DNA of 64,000 nucleotides from Helicovermis profundi (GCF_033097505.1 NZ_AP028654.1:1694001-1758000); one strand, 5' to 3'. Shown: positions 8,533 through 18,330, counted from the stretch's first letter. Translations and numbers: made by a program. The notes: generated by a model from the sequence alone, not told the origin.

Positions 8533-9591
8533 TTAATCACCTATATTATTTTTAAGTTTTATTATATTTTTTTCAAATGGTGGATATATAATTCCTTTTT
8601 CAGTAACTATGCCATTAATTAAATCATTCGGAGTTACATCAAAAGCTGGATTATATACTTCCATACCTGCTGGGGCTACTACTCTTTCACCTATAATAGT
8701 AATTTCATTAGAAGGTCTTTCTTCTATAACAATTTCCCCACCACTTACGATATCGAAATCAATTGTAGTAGTCGGTGCTACAATATAAAAAGGAATATTA
8801 TATTTCTCAGCAATAACAGAAAGCATAAAAGTTCCAATTTTGTTTGCGCTGTCTCCATTTAGAGCAATTCTATCTGCTCCTACTAAAATTATATCAATTT
8901 TTTTGTCTCTTATTAAAGTAGCTGCTGCAGAATCTACTATAAGTTTAGAAGGTATACCTTCTTCCATAAGTTCCCACGCTGTAAGCCTTGCTCCCTGAAG
9001 TCTTGGTCTTGTTTCATCAGCATAAACAAAAATATTTTTTTCTTGATAAAAAGCTTCTCTTATAACTCCAAGTGCTGTTCCATATCCTGCGGTAGCAAGA
9101 GCACCAGTATTACAGTGTGTTAGAATTGTATCTCCTTGATTAATTAACTTAGCACCATGTTTAGCCATTCTTTTATTTGTTTCAATATCCTCTTTATGAA
9201 TTAATATTGCTTCCTTTTTTACAGCTAAAGATATATCATCATAAGATTTAGTAGAATTAGTAGAAATAACTTCTTTCATTTTATTAATCGCCCACATCAA
9301 ATTCACTGCAGTTGGTCGTGAATTATTTAAAAATTCAAGTCCAATATCTATTTTTTTATTAAATTCAACTTTCGTTAAATTTTCTTTTATTAACTCATCT
9401 ACTAAAAGTAAAGTTCCATAAGCTGCCGTAGCCCCAATAGCCGGTGCACCTCGTACTACCATTTCTCTAATTGCATATTCAACGTCTCTATAATTAGTGC
9501 AGGTAAAATATTCAAAAATAGTTGGTAATTTTCTTTGATCTATAAGTTTAAGCATATTATTTTCAAATATAATTGAATTAATTTCTGCCAT
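8533..9591 (-). CDS. mtnA: Methylthioribose-1-phosphate isomerase
   Basis: Isomerises (methylthio)ribose-1-P to the ribulose-1-P form. The eIF2B-alpha-like fold is shown by RGAPAIGATAAYG, CNTGALATAGYGTALGVI (catalytic Cys) and VGADRIALNGDSANKIGTF (catalytic Asp). The start at MAEINS was chosen because GGAGG lies 5 nt before that ATG; the ATG four codons earlier overlaps the Shine-Dalgarno. It joins its neighbours with almost no spacing, in the middle of the salvage operon, and supplies the substrate of the aldolase. Confidence 0.88.
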   Translation of the reverse strand: MAEINSIIFENNMLKLIDQRKLPTIFEYFTCTNYRDVEYAIREMVVRGAPAIGATAAYGTLLLVDELIKENLTKVEFNKKIDIGLEFLNNSRPTAVNLMWAINKMKEVISTNSTKSYDDISLAVKKEAILIHKEDIETNKRMAKHGAKLINQGDTILTHCNTGALATAGYGTALGVIREAFYQEKNIFVYADETRPRLQGARLTAWELMEEGIPSKLIVDSAAATLIRDKKIDIILVGADRIALNGDSANKIGTFMLSVIAEKYNIPFYIVAPTTTIDFDIVSGGEIVIEERPSNEITIIGERVVAPAGMEVYNPAFDVTPNDLINGIVTEKGIIYPPFEKNIIKLKNNIGD

Positions 9592-9609
9592 AAAAACCTC
9601 CATATCATA

Positions 9610-10905
9610 TTAGTTAATTCTGTCTACTAGCTCCATCGCCTTTTCATTTGCTTTATGCATAATTTCTCTTTCATTGATTGTTTCAACAATATAATTTTTC
9701 ATAATAATTTTGCCATTAATTATAACATTACAAACATCAGCTGCACTTGCAGAATAAACCAAAGAAGAAATTAAATTATACCTTGGATAAAAATGTGGTT
9801 TCTCAATATCAATCATAATAATATCTGCTTTTTTTCCAACCTCTATTGTTCCAATTTCTTTTTCCCTACCAAGTGCCTTAGCACCATTTATCGTTGCCAT
9901 TTTTAGCGCCTCAAATGCTGGTATATCAGTTGGTTCATTTGAAAGAGCCTTATTAATTAGAGCTGCGTAATTAATTTCTTCAAACATATTTAAATTGTTA
10001 TTTGATGAAGATCCATCTGTTCCAAGTGCAACATTTACTCCATTATCAATTAATTTTTTTACTTTTGCGAAGCCATTTGCAAGTTTCATATTACTACCTG
10101 GATTATTTAAAACTGTAACATTATTTTCACTTAAAATCTTAATATCATTATCTGAAATATGAACACAATGAGCTGCCATAGTTCTATACTTAAACAAGCC
10201 TGTTTTTTCAACCTTTTCAATTGGCGACATTCCATATTCTTTGTATGAGTCTTCAACTTCTTTAGGCGATTCGCTTAAATGAATATGTATCCCCAGATCG
10301 TATTCTTCATTTCTTTTTGAAATTTCTTTTAAATATTCATTGTCACAAGTGTATGGAGCATGCGGACCCAGTTCTACCTTAATAAGACCATCCGCTTTAT
10401 TATTCCAATCTTTATACAACTTAAAAGATTCATCTAATTTAGCTATTGCTTCATCGCTTCTTCCTTCTCCCGTCAGACCTCTTGATAAATTAGCCCTTAT
10501 ACCACTAATTTCGACAGCTTTTGCAACATCATCCATAAAAAAATACATATCATTAAAACAAGTTATACCAGATTTAATCATCTCTACAATACTTAAAAGC
10601 GAACCCCAGTAAACATCTTCTCCTTCAAGTTTCTCTTCAAGCGGCCATATTTTTTCAGTTAACCAAGGCCAAAATGGTAAATCGTCAGCATAATTTCTCA
10701 TAAGAGACATTGCTATATGGGTATGTGCATTAATTAAACCTGGCATTGTTATAAAATTTTCTCCATCTATAATTTCATCTGGTATAAATTCGTCTGGAAC
10801 ATTTCCTATAAATGCAATTTCATCTTCAACTATTCCGATGTTTGAAATAATTATTTCTTCTTTTTTCATAGTAAGTAGTTTGGTATTCCTAATTAATATA
10901 TTCAT
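9610..10905 (-). CDS. mtaD: 5'-methylthioadenosine/S-adenosylhomocysteine deaminase
   Basis: 431-residue amidohydrolase (TRZ/ATZ type). Metal and catalytic motifs are NAHTHIAMSL, ELGPHAPYTC, IHIHLSES, MAAHCVHIS and LGTDGSSSNNNLNM. Relatives deaminate methylthioadenosine, S-adenosylhomocysteine and 5'-deoxyadenosine to the inosine forms. Together with the Asn-type phosphorylase this suggests salvage by deamination first. Its stop overlaps the start region of the GntR gene, so translation may be coupled. Confidence 0.85.
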   Translation of the reverse strand: MNILIRNTKLLTMKKEEIIISNIGIVEDEIAFIGNVPDEFIPDEIIDGENFITMPGLINAHTHIAMSLMRNYADDLPFWPWLTEKIWPLEEKLEGEDVYWGSLLSIVEMIKSGITCFNDMYFFMDDVAKAVEISGIRANLSRGLTGEGRSDEAIAKLDESFKLYKDWNNKADGLIKVELGPHAPYTCDNEYLKEISKRNEEYDLGIHIHLSESPKEVEDSYKEYGMSPIEKVEKTGLFKYRTMAAHCVHISDNDIKILSENNVTVLNNPGSNMKLANGFAKVKKLIDNGVNVALGTDGSSSNNNLNMFEEINYAALINKALSNEPTDIPAFEALKMATINGAKALGREKEIGTIEVGKKADIIMIDIEKPHFYPRYNLISSLVYSASAADVCNVIINGKIIMKNYIVETINEREIMHKANEKAMELVDRIN

Positions 10906-11639
10906 TATCTCTCCTCTCTAAATCTATTTATTTTAAATTTTATAATTTCTGGATTAAAGTAATCATTTGAATAGAGTACAGGTTTTCCAGATTTATCAAA
11001 ATGTATTTGATGTAACATAATAAAAAGCTGATCAATTTTAACATCAAGTTCATTAATCATTTCCATAGACGGTCTTGTAGGCATAATATATGAAATAGCA
11101 GATTCAACATATATTCCTAGCTCTTTTTCAAGATAATAAAACATAGATTCTTCTGATATATCGTAAGGAATATGCTCGAAATATTTGACCGGCATAGTAT
11201 CAATACAGTAAGAAGCTATGTTATTATCAGCTGTTCTTAGCCTCTTAAATGTAACAACTTTTTCTCCTTCTTCTAATTTTAATTTTTCAATCATATCGTC
11301 ACTTGGATTCTTTACTTCTACACCAATCCACTTAGTACCTGGCATCATTCCAAATTTTCTAATAGTTTCTGTTATACTATCTAGTTTTTCAAGACCTGAT
11401 TCAATTAAAGTTGGCCTTCTATTTAAAAAAGTTCCTTTACCCTTTATTTTATAGATAATTCTCTCCTGTTCAAGAAGTGCAAGAGCTTCTCTAACTGTAT
11501 ATCTACTTACTCCTAACATTTTTACAAGAGTCGCTTCACTTGGAAGGATTTCATCTACTTTAAAAGCACTCTTTTTTATGTGATCAAGAATTTGAATTTT
11601 AGCCTTTTGGCTTAATGATATATTTCTCTCTAAATTCAT
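10905..11639 (-). CDS. GntR-family (HutC/UTRA) transcriptional regulator
   Basis: 244 residues: winged-helix DNA-binding domain at 8-75 (LPSEATLVKMLGVSRYTVREALALLEQ) and a C-terminal UTRA ligand domain of chorismate-lyase fold. It is the first gene of the salvage operon and overlaps the deaminase gene by one base, so it is probably an autoregulator sensing a salvage intermediate or phosphosugar. The ATG follows GGGGGTAAT. Confidence 0.85.
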   Translation of the reverse strand: MNLERNISLSQKAKIQILDHIKKSAFKVDEILPSEATLVKMLGVSRYTVREALALLEQERIIYKIKGKGTFLNRRPTLIESGLEKLDSITETIRKFGMMPGTKWIGVEVKNPSDDMIEKLKLEEGEKVVTFKRLRTADNNIASYCIDTMPVKYFEHIPYDISEESMFYYLEKELGIYVESAISYIMPTRPSMEMINELDVKIDQLFIMLHQIHFDKSGKPVLYSNDYFNPEIIKFKINRFREER

Positions 11640-11687
11640 ATTACCCCCATTTACCTGCTTCTTTTTCTTAAAAAATAAACTTATTTC

Positions 11688-11716
11688 ATTATATCATAAA
11701 ATAATTATTTCATTAA
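11688..11716 (-). promoter_or_regulatory. Predicted promoter of the salvage operon
   Basis: Minus strand TTAATG, 17-bp spacer, TATAAT. The spacer contains the palindrome AAATAATTATTT, and TGAAATAA is repeated on both sides of the -10 element; these are candidate operators for the GntR regulator. Confidence 0.6.
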
Positions 11717-11718
11717 CT

Positions 11719-11757
11719 AGAAAAAGTAAGTTAGAATAATCTAACTTACTTTTTCTA
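11719..11757 (-). terminator. Terminator after accA
   Basis: Perfect stem AAAAAGTAAGTTAGA with an ATAA loop and its complement ending in a T run; it ends next to the accA stop codon and separates the acc operon from the GntR promoter. Confidence 0.9.
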
Positions 11758-12576
11758 CTACATTGTATTAAATTCACCCATATTTCGAAATTTGTTATAT
11801 CTATGTTCTACTAATTCAGTTCCATTTAATTTTTTAAATCCATTTAAATCAAATAAAAGTTGTTTTTTTAATTTTTTAGCTGTATTTGCAATATTAATAT
11901 GCGCGCCTTTTTCATCTTCTTCAATAATCTCATCAATAATATTAAATCCAAGCAAATCTTCTGCTGTAATTTTCATTATTTCAGATGCATATCTTGCTTT
12001 GCTAGAATCTTTCCACAATATAGTCGCAAAACCCTCTGGTGAAAGTATTGAATATATTGTATTAGTAAGCATATAAACTTTATTTCCTACACCAAGTGCT
12101 AAAGCTCCTCCGCTACCACCTTCACCTATTATTATTGAAATTACTGGAACCTTTAAATCAGCCATTTCGAATAAATTTCTGGCAATTGCTTCACCTTGAC
12201 CTCTTTCTTCAGCTTCTATACCACAGTATGCTCCTGGTGTATCAATGAAACAAATTATAGGTCGATTAAATTTTTCAGCTTGCTTCATAAGTCGAAGTGA
12301 TTTTCTATAGCCTTCAGGGTGAGCCATACCAAAATTTCTTTTAATATTTTCTGTAACGTTTCTCCCTTTTTGATGTCCTATAACAGTTACAGGCATTCCA
12401 TCAATTTTTGCAATACCACCCACTATAGCCTTATCATCAGAAAATAAGCGGTCACCGTGAAGTTCAATAAAATCTTCAAATATAAGACTGATATATTCTA
12501 AGGTAGTCGGTCTATCTTTATGCCTTGCAAGTTCTACCTTTCTCCAAACTTTTGATACTTCATCTCTATTATGCAT
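11758..12576 (-). CDS. accA: Acetyl-CoA carboxylase carboxyltransferase subunit alpha
   Basis: 272-residue alpha subunit that, with AccD, transfers the carboxyl group from biotin to acetyl-CoA, the first step of fatty acid synthesis. Typical segments are [29 protein letters not shown] and [14 protein letters not shown] (oxyanion loop). The gene is somewhat short at the N-terminus, as in many Firmicutes. It overlaps accD by 8 bp and closes the accB-accC-accD-accA operon. Confidence 0.93.
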   Translation of the reverse strand: MHNRDEVSKVWRKVELARHKDRPTTLEYISLIFEDFIELHGDRLFSDDKAIVGGIAKIDGMPVTVIGHQKGRNVTENIKRNFGMAHPEGYRKSLRLMKQAEKFNRPIICFIDTPGAYCGIEAEERGQGEAIARNLFEMADLKVPVISIIIGEGGSGGALALGVGNKVYMLTNTIYSILSPEGFATILWKDSSKARYASEIMKITAEDLLGFNIIDEIIEEDEKGAHINIANTAKKLKKQLLFDLNGFKKLNGTELVEHRYNKFRNMGEFNTM

Positions 12577-13444
12577 AGTCTAACGAATCCTCCCTATGAA
12601 TAGATAGAATTAATGAAATGTTTTTTTTAAGTTTTTCTCTTTCAATAATTTTATCAATAAATCCATGTTCAAGTAAAAATTCTGATCTTTGAAATCCTTG
12701 TGGTAATTTCTGTCTAATTGTTTGTTCAATCACTCTTGGACCTGCGAAACCTATTAATGCACCAGGCTCTGCAATAATAATATCACCAAGCATTGCAAAA
12801 CTTGCTGTTACACCACCAGTTGTTGGATCAGTTAAAATTGAAATATATAAATTTCCCTTTCTTGAATGTTTATTAATCGCCATAGAAGTTTTTGCCATTT
12901 GCATTAAAGAAAAAATTCCTTCTTGCATTCTAGCACCACCAGACGCTGTAAAAATAATTAACGGTAATCTGTTTTTTGTTGCATATTCAGTAATTAATGT
13001 TATTCTTTCACCAACTACACTTCCCATTGAACCCATCATAAAACTTGAATCCATTACTCCAATTGCAACCTTTGCATTATCAATTTCACATGTTCCAACT
13101 AAAACAGCTTCTGTTCTTTCACTTTTATTTTTATTTTTTTCAATTTTTTTATTATAACCATCAAAATTTAGAGGATTAATACTTTCAAGTTCCTCAAACA
13201 TTTCAATAAATGAATCATTATCTGCAATATTATCTATTCTTTCAATCGGCGTTAATCTAAAATGATTTCCGCAATTAGGACAGATATATGAGTTTTTTTC
13301 TAAGTCATCGCTGTATACCATTTCTAAGCACTTTTTACATTTTATATACATTCCATCTGGTATACTAGGTTTATTTATTCTCAATTCACTATTTACATTA
13401 TTTAAAGATATATAGTTTGTTTTTTTAAATAATTTTTTTAGCAT
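12569..13444 (-). CDS. accD: Acetyl-CoA carboxylase carboxyltransferase subunit beta
   Basis: Beta subunit with an N-terminal four-cysteine zinc ribbon (CKKC at 30s and CPNC about 20 residues later) and the carboxyltransferase core ([36 protein letters not shown]). The start was placed at MLKKLFKK because AAGGAGG precedes it at 9 nt; an earlier in-frame ATG lies upstream of that ribosome binding site. 23 bp separate it from accC. Confidence 0.92.
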   Translation of the reverse strand: MLKKLFKKTNYISLNNVNSELRINKPSIPDGMYIKCKKCLEMVYSDDLEKNSYICPNCGNHFRLTPIERIDNIADNDSFIEMFEELESINPLNFDGYNKKIEKNKNKSERTEAVLVGTCEIDNAKVAIGVMDSSFMMGSMGSVVGERITLITEYATKNRLPLIIFTASGGARMQEGIFSLMQMAKTSMAINKHSRKGNLYISILTDPTTGGVTASFAMLGDIIIAEPGALIGFAGPRVIEQTIRQKLPQGFQRSEFLLEHGFIDKIIEREKLKKNISLILSIHREDSLDYA

Positions 13445-13467
13445 TTCTCTATCCTCCTTCGAAAAAA

Positions 13468-14817
13468 TCAAATGTAATCTTTTATAAACTCACTAACATA
13501 TCCAGTAGTAAATTCTCCACTAATATATTCATTACTTGATATTAAATCATACTGAAAATCAATATTTGTTTCTACACCTTTTATAATATATTCACCAAGT
13601 GATCTCTTCATAATATTTATAGCTTCATCTCTAGTATTTGCGTGTACAATTATTTTTCCAAGCATCGAATCATAATTTGGTGGTATTTTGTAGCCAGTAT
13701 AAATAGAAATATCATTTCTAACTCCATAACCACCAGGTAAATTTATATAGCTAATTTCACCTGGTGAAGGCATAAAATTTTTCTTTGGACTTTCTGCATT
13801 AATTCTACATTCAATTGCATGTCCATGTATTTTTATATTATCTTGTTTATAGTTTAAATTAATATTTGCAGCAATTTTTATTTGCTCTTTTATCAAATCA
13901 ATACCTGTAATTAATTCGGTTATGGGATGTTCAACTTGTATTCTTGTATTCATCTCCATAAAATAATAATTGTTATTATTATCAAGTAAAAATTCCATGG
14001 TACCTGCACTTGTATAATTAACAAACTTAGCACCCTTTACTGCAGTATTGCCCATCAATTCTCTTAAATCCTGACCAATTATTGATGAAGGTGCTTCTTC
14101 CATCACTTTTTGATTATTTCTTTGCATCGAACAATCTCTTTCACCAAGGTGAACAATATTTCCGAAGTTATCTGCAAGTATTTGAAATTCAATGTGTTTT
14201 GGATTTACTAAGTACTTTTCCATATACATAAGGTCATCGCCAAAAGACGCTTTTGCTTCCATTCTTGCAGTATTATAAGCATTTTCTAACTCTATAGAGG
14301 TATATGCAATCCTCATACCTTTTCCCCCACCACCATTTGAAGCTTTTATAATAACAGGGAATCCAATTTCATCTGCCATTTTCTTAACTTCTTCAAAATC
14401 TTCAAGAATTTTATCGGAACCTGGAACTACTGGTACACCAGCATTTATCATCATTTCACGAGCTTTTGACTTATCACCCATATTTTCTATAACATCTGAT
14501 GAGGGACCAATAAATACTATATTACATTCTTCACACATACGTACGAATTTTGGATTCTCTGATAAAAAACCAAAGCCCGGATGAATTGCATCCGCTCCTG
14601 AATTTATAGTTGCAGAAAGTATATTTTTCATATTAAGATATGAGTCACTAGCTTTATTTGATCCAATACATATAGATTCATCTGCAAGTTGTGTATGTAG
14701 TGCATTTTTATCAATTTCAGAATATACCGCTACCGTTACAATCCCCATTTCTCTACAAGCTCTTATAATCCTAACAGCAATTTCACCGCGATTTGCAATT
14801 AATATTTTTTTAAACAT
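13468..14817 (-). CDS. accC: Biotin carboxylase
   Basis: 449-residue ATP-grasp enzyme that carboxylates the biotin of AccB. Conserved sites: IANRGEIAVRIIRA at the N-terminus, HPGFGFLSEN, the ATP lid GGGGKGMR, ERDCSMQRNNQK and EMNTRIQVEHPITE. Normal length for AccC, and no fused biotinyl domain, so it is the free subunit and not pyruvate carboxylase. Seven bp separate it from accB. Confidence 0.95.
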   Translation of the reverse strand: MFKKILIANRGEIAVRIIRACREMGIVTVAVYSEIDKNALHTQLADESICIGSNKASDSYLNMKNILSATINSGADAIHPGFGFLSENPKFVRMCEECNIVFIGPSSDVIENMGDKSKAREMMINAGVPVVPGSDKILEDFEEVKKMADEIGFPVIIKASNGGGGKGMRIAYTSIELENAYNTARMEAKASFGDDLMYMEKYLVNPKHIEFQILADNFGNIVHLGERDCSMQRNNQKVMEEAPSSIIGQDLRELMGNTAVKGAKFVNYTSAGTMEFLLDNNNNYYFMEMNTRIQVEHPITELITGIDLIKEQIKIAANINLNYKQDNIKIHGHAIECRINAESPKKNFMPSPGEISYINLPGGYGVRNDISIYTGYKIPPNYDSMLGKIIVHANTRDEAINIMKRSLGEYIIKGVETNIDFQYDLISSNEYISGEFTTGYVSEFIKDYI

Positions 14818-14824
14818 AATTCAC

Positions 14825-15289
14825 CTATACTCTTTCAACTGTAAAAATTATCTGACCATATTCAAGCAAATCCTCATTTTTTGCGTTTTTTTCAATAATT
14901 TTCATATCAAATTCTGCGGTAATTTCATTCATTACTTTCATTGCCTCAACAATACATACGACATCACCTTTTTTTACTATATCTCCAAGTTTCACAAAAG
15001 CATCTTTATCAGGTGATGGCGACTCATATAAGACTCCAACAATTGGAGATTTAACTGCTTCAAAATTATTTCTTGTCTCTTTAGTAGTATTAGAGTTATC
15101 ATTTACGTCATTTAAGCTTTCATCAAATTCTTTCACTTTAATCTTTTTTGATAATTTATTATCAAATTGATTTTCATAAATATCATAGTTTTCAATTTTT
15201 AAAGTAATACCATTATTACTATATTCAAAATTTTTCAAATTACAATTTACCATATGAGTCATTAATTCTTTAATATCGTTATTATTCAT
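14825..15289 (-). CDS. accB: Biotin carboxyl carrier protein
   Basis: 154 residues with a C-terminal biotinyl domain carrying the biotinylated lysine in EAMKVMNEI, and an N-terminal domain joined by a flexible Asn/Thr-rich linker. The start at MNNNDIKEL follows GTGGAGG; a longer frame (start 15325) lacks such a site and would overlap the predicted transcription start. First gene of the acc operon. Confidence 0.92.
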   Translation of the reverse strand: MNNNDIKELMTHMVNCNLKNFEYSNNGITLKIENYDIYENQFDNKLSKKIKVKEFDESLNDVNDNSNTTKETRNNFEAVKSPIVGVLYESPSPDKDAFVKLGDIVKKGDVVCIVEAMKVMNEITAEFDMKIIEKNAKNEDLLEYGQIIFTVERV

Positions 15290-15308
15290 ATTTCCTCCAC
15301 TTTTATTA

Positions 15309-15322
15309 CCTAGTACTAATAT
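15309..15322. promoter_or_regulatory. Candidate operator at the acc promoter
   Basis: Imperfect palindrome TTAGTACTAGGTAATAA (minus strand) right after the -10 element. A perfect version, TTAGTACTAA, lies upstream at 15383-15392, and a double copy lies in front of the small gene at 15506-15862. It resembles FapR-type operators as I remember them, but no fapR gene is visible. Confidence 0.5.
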
Positions 15323-15327
15323 CAAGT

Positions 15328-15356
15328 ATTATACGAAACATATTCTCTTTTGTCAA
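15328..15356 (-). promoter_or_regulatory. Promoter of the accBCDA operon
   Basis: Perfect sigma-A type promoter on the minus strand: TTGACA, 17-bp spacer, TATAAT. The expected start near 15321 falls within or beside the TAGTACTAA motif at 15309-15322. Confidence 0.85.
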
Positions 15357-15382
15357 CTACTCATAATACTTATTACTATCAT

Positions 15383-15392
15383 TTAGTACTAA
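15383..15392. promoter_or_regulatory. Upstream TTAGTACTAA box
   Basis: Perfect 10-bp palindrome about 62 bp upstream of the predicted acc start; same core as the boxes at 15309 and 15879. Confidence 0.45.
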
Positions 15393-15462
15393 GCATCGGA
15401 CAAATAAATTGATTTTCACTCCTAGGAGGTATTATTACACCTTTCGTTCTGTAAAATCCGCA

Positions 15463-15489
15463 TAAAAAAAAGAGCTAAATTAATAGCTC
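15463..15489 (-). terminator. Terminator of the small HTH-like gene
   Basis: Minus-strand GAGCTATTAATTTAGCTC followed by T8, directly after the stop codon at 15506. Confidence 0.85.
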
Positions 15490-15505
15490 CATCTAAAAAT
15501 ATAAT

Positions 15506-15862
15506 TTAATTAATATACATTTTTCTACTTTTTTCATTTTTTAATTGTGTATTGCTTTCAACTAATCTCATAAGTTCTTGAACAAATTCTTGTTCATCCT
15601 CTGAAAGCGATTCCATAATATCTTCGATGCTTGAATCAAAAGATATTTGTTTAATAATATTGCCTTCACTATTTAAAACAAGATCTTCATAACTTATATT
15701 AAGTAAAGTAAATATATCTTCCATTTCACTTATTAACATATTCTTATCCCAAAGCAATTTTTTCTTTAATTCCTTCGCCTCAACTTCTAATTCCTTTGCT
15801 ATAAAATTATAGTCAATATTATTCTCATTTATATACTCTGTAAGTTTATCTAAAATATTCAT
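15506..15862 (-). CDS. Small HTH-like putative regulator
   Basis: 118-residue protein. The start MNILDKL was chosen because AGAGAGG precedes it; a longer frame from 15916 runs through the promoter and operator. Residues 4-60 (YNFIAKELEVEAKELKKKL, then ISYEDL) have the spacing of a degenerate Cro/C1-type HTH, followed by an acidic helical tail. It has its own promoter and a double TTAGTACTAA box shared with the acc promoter, so a role in regulating lipid synthesis and itself is a reasonable hypothesis. No family recognised with certainty. Confidence 0.55.
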   Translation of the reverse strand: MNILDKLTEYINENNIDYNFIAKELEVEAKELKKKLLWDKNMLISEMEDIFTLLNISYEDLVLNSEGNIIKQISFDSSIEDIMESLSEDEQEFVQELMRLVESNTQLKNEKSRKMYIN

Positions 15863-15878
15863 TTTTTCCTCTCTTATC

Positions 15879-15899
15879 TTAGTACTAATCTTAGTACAA
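15879..15899. promoter_or_regulatory. Double TTAGTACTAA-type operator
   Basis: TTAGTACTAA followed immediately by TCTTAGTACAA, located between the -10 element (15930-15935) and the start codon of the small HTH-like gene, a position suited to repression. Confidence 0.5.
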
Positions 15900-15929
15900 T
15901 ACTTTTTCCAACTCATCCTACATTAATAA

Positions 15930-15957
15930 AGTATAATATAGAAAAAAATAAAGTCAA
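15930..15957 (-). promoter_or_regulatory. Promoter of the small HTH-like gene
   Basis: Minus strand TTGACT, 16-bp spacer, TATACT. It overlaps the last codon of the upstream GGDEF-EAL gene, so the small gene is an independent unit. Confidence 0.65.
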
Positions 15958-18299
15958 TAAAATTCTTCTAATTTTTTTATTACATTATCAATATTTTTAG
16001 CTTTAAAAATATAATGTCCTTCCACTAAGTCACAACCATTTTGAGTTAAATAATCAAATTGATTTTTATTTTCTACGCCCTCAGCAATAATATAAAGTCC
16101 AAATTTTTTTGCAATTAAAATTATTGATTCAATTATCAATTTTATTGATTCATCTTGAAAATTATCAATTAACTTATTATCTATCTTAACTATACTTAAA
16201 ATATTTTTATTTAAATTTGTTATCGACGTAAATCCACTTCCAAAATCATCAAGTCCAAACCTACAACCCAATCTTTTAATACGTCTAATATTAGTAATAA
16301 TATCACCACTCTCATCAAGCAGTATTTTTTCGGTAATTTCAAAAACAATATTTTTGGGGTCATACTTGTATTTATCTAATAATTCTTCAAGTTTATTTAT
16401 ATAAATTGTATTAAGTAATTGAATATAAGAAACATTAAGATGAAGAATAAAATTTTCGTTAAACTTTGAATTCAACTTTAAAATATCAATAATGCCATTT
16501 TCAAGTGCAAAAATTCCAATAGGTAAAATCATACCATTATTTTCTGCAATTGGTATAAATTTAACTGGTTCTACTATACCAATTGTTTTAGATTCCCATC
16601 TAATAAGTGATTCAAATCCCCTTATCTTATTTTGCTTATGCGAATAAATCGGTTGATAATTAATAGTAATTTCAGAATTTTCCATTGCATTTTTCATTAA
16701 TAGAGATAATTCTGCAACTTCATATATATCGTACTTTATTTCATCGTTAAAAATTTCTATGCTACTATTATGTCTATTTTTAGCTTTATTTAACGCAATA
16801 TATGCATTATTCATTACTTCTAAGTAGTTTTCTTCCATATTAACAATTGTAACACCTGCTGATATTGATAAATTTACATTTCCACTTCCATAATCCACTC
16901 CATTATTTAACTGGTTATTTAGTTTTTTAAATATTTTATAACTTTCAAGTTCTGGATCTTCACAAGTAATTAATATCGCAAATTCATCTCCACCAAGTCT
17001 ACTAAAGGTGAAGTCTTCATTTAAACTTGACAAGGCAAGCTCACTAGTTTCTACTAATAATTTATTACAAATTTCGAAACCGAACGTATCATTAAGTAGT
17101 TTGAAATTATCAATTCCAAATAGTAATACACCAATTTTATTATTATAACTGCTATTTCTATTATCAAATTTTTTTTCTAACTGAAAAATAAAATAATTAT
17201 AATTATTCATTTTAGTTAATCTATCTTTAAATAAAACATCAACTATTTTTTCCATTAGCATATTGAATTTATGACTCATATTTTCAATCTCAATGATTTT
17301 ATATTTTTTTGCCCTAATATCGTAATTTCCACTTGTAACTTCATCAAAAATTATTCCAAAAGAACTTAGTGGTTCAAGAATCATTTGAGAATTTTTATTA
17401 ATAAATATTGCGCCTAAAAACAACAGTATTGTAATATAACCAACTTCAAACATTATGCTATGAAAAACTTTTGTCCTTATTTCATTTAAATCAGAATAAC
17501 TTATAACTTTCCAGTTCATAGTATTTTGAATATCATAAAAGAAAAAATTAATATCATTTGATTTATAAGTATTTAAATAGCCAACATTATCAAAACCTAG
17601 GAATTTTTTTGTTGATGGCTTTATATTGTAAATGTTTTTCAATTTATACGAAGAATTATATCTTTTTATATCATTTGAGGACAAAATGTTCCCATTTTCG
17701 TCAATTATATAAGAATTTGAATATTTGTTTTCTCCAAAATTTTTCATCAAGTAATCTAGTGAATTAGAATATTTAACACCAGAAAGAGCACCAATTATTT
17801 TTTCATTTTTGTATATAGGAACAGAAAAAACAATTACATTTCTCTTATCAATTGATGACTTAATAACATTTGAAACTGTATTTTGGCCTGAAATAACTCT
17901 AGTAAAATAATTTCTTTCAACAATACTTCTTTTCCCCTTAAGATTCGATGCTAAAAAATATCCACTATTATTTGAAATATAATAGTAGTCAAATAAACTA
18001 TTTTCTCCACTTAATTTCAAAATCAAATTTAGTGCATCCCTTTGGTTGGAATCATTATCATTATAATTTTTAACTAAATCCAAATTTGAAAAAACGTCTA
18101 ACTCTCGCATATTTTTTTTTATCCATTCTGAATAGGCGATAGATGCATTTTTTGTAAAACTAAGATTTTTTTTATTTGAAACTTCTAAAAGATTATTGTA
18201 ATAAAATTGAGTATTATATAGAATAATAAATATTGAAAATATTATTATAGTAGAACTAATATATAATAGTAATCTGTTTTTATAACTTTTAATAAACAT
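15954..18299 (-). CDS. Membrane GGDEF-EAL protein with Cache sensor
   Basis: 781-residue c-di-GMP enzyme. A first membrane span (10-28), an extracytoplasmic dCache-like sensor (about 30-270), a second span near 280 and a HAMP-like linker precede a GGDEF domain with intact SRLGGDEF and an EAL domain. The EAL signature is ESL and most metal and catalytic residues remain (NVS, EITEK, DDFGSGF, AEGVE), but the late QGY motif is EGH. Both activities are possible; which one dominates cannot be told from sequence. Single gene with AGGTAGGTG before the ATG. Confidence 0.85.
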   Translation of the reverse strand: MFIKSYKNRLLLYISSTIIIFSIFIILYNTQFYYNNLLEVSNKKNLSFTKNASIAYSEWIKKNMRELDVFSNLDLVKNYNDNDSNQRDALNLILKLSGENSLFDYYYISNNSGYFLASNLKGKRSIVERNYFTRVISGQNTVSNVIKSSIDKRNVIVFSVPIYKNEKIIGALSGVKYSNSLDYLMKNFGENKYSNSYIIDENGNILSSNDIKRYNSSYKLKNIYNIKPSTKKFLGFDNVGYLNTYKSNDINFFFYDIQNTMNWKVISYSDLNEIRTKVFHSIMFEVGYITILLFLGAIFINKNSQMILEPLSSFGIIFDEVTSGNYDIRAKKYKIIEIENMSHKFNMLMEKIVDVLFKDRLTKMNNYNYFIFQLEKKFDNRNSSYNNKIGVLLFGIDNFKLLNDTFGFEICNKLLVETSELALSSLNEDFTFSRLGGDEFAILITCEDPELESYKIFKKLNNQLNNGVDYGSGNVNLSISAGVTIVNMEENYLEVMNNAYIALNKAKNRHNSSIEIFNDEIKYDIYEVAELSLLMKNAMENSEITINYQPIYSHKQNKIRGFESLIRWESKTIGIVEPVKFIPIAENNGMILPIGIFALENGIIDILKLNSKFNENFILHLNVSYIQLLNTIYINKLEELLDKYKYDPKNIVFEITEKILLDESGDIITNIRRIKRLGCRFGLDDFGSGFTSITNLNKNILSIVKIDNKLIDNFQDESIKLIIESIILIAKKFGLYIIAEGVENKNQFDYLTQNGCDLVEGHYIFKAKNIDNVIKKLEEFY

Positions 18300-18330
18300 A
18301 TTTTCACCTACCTTGCTTTGTTAATTATAA

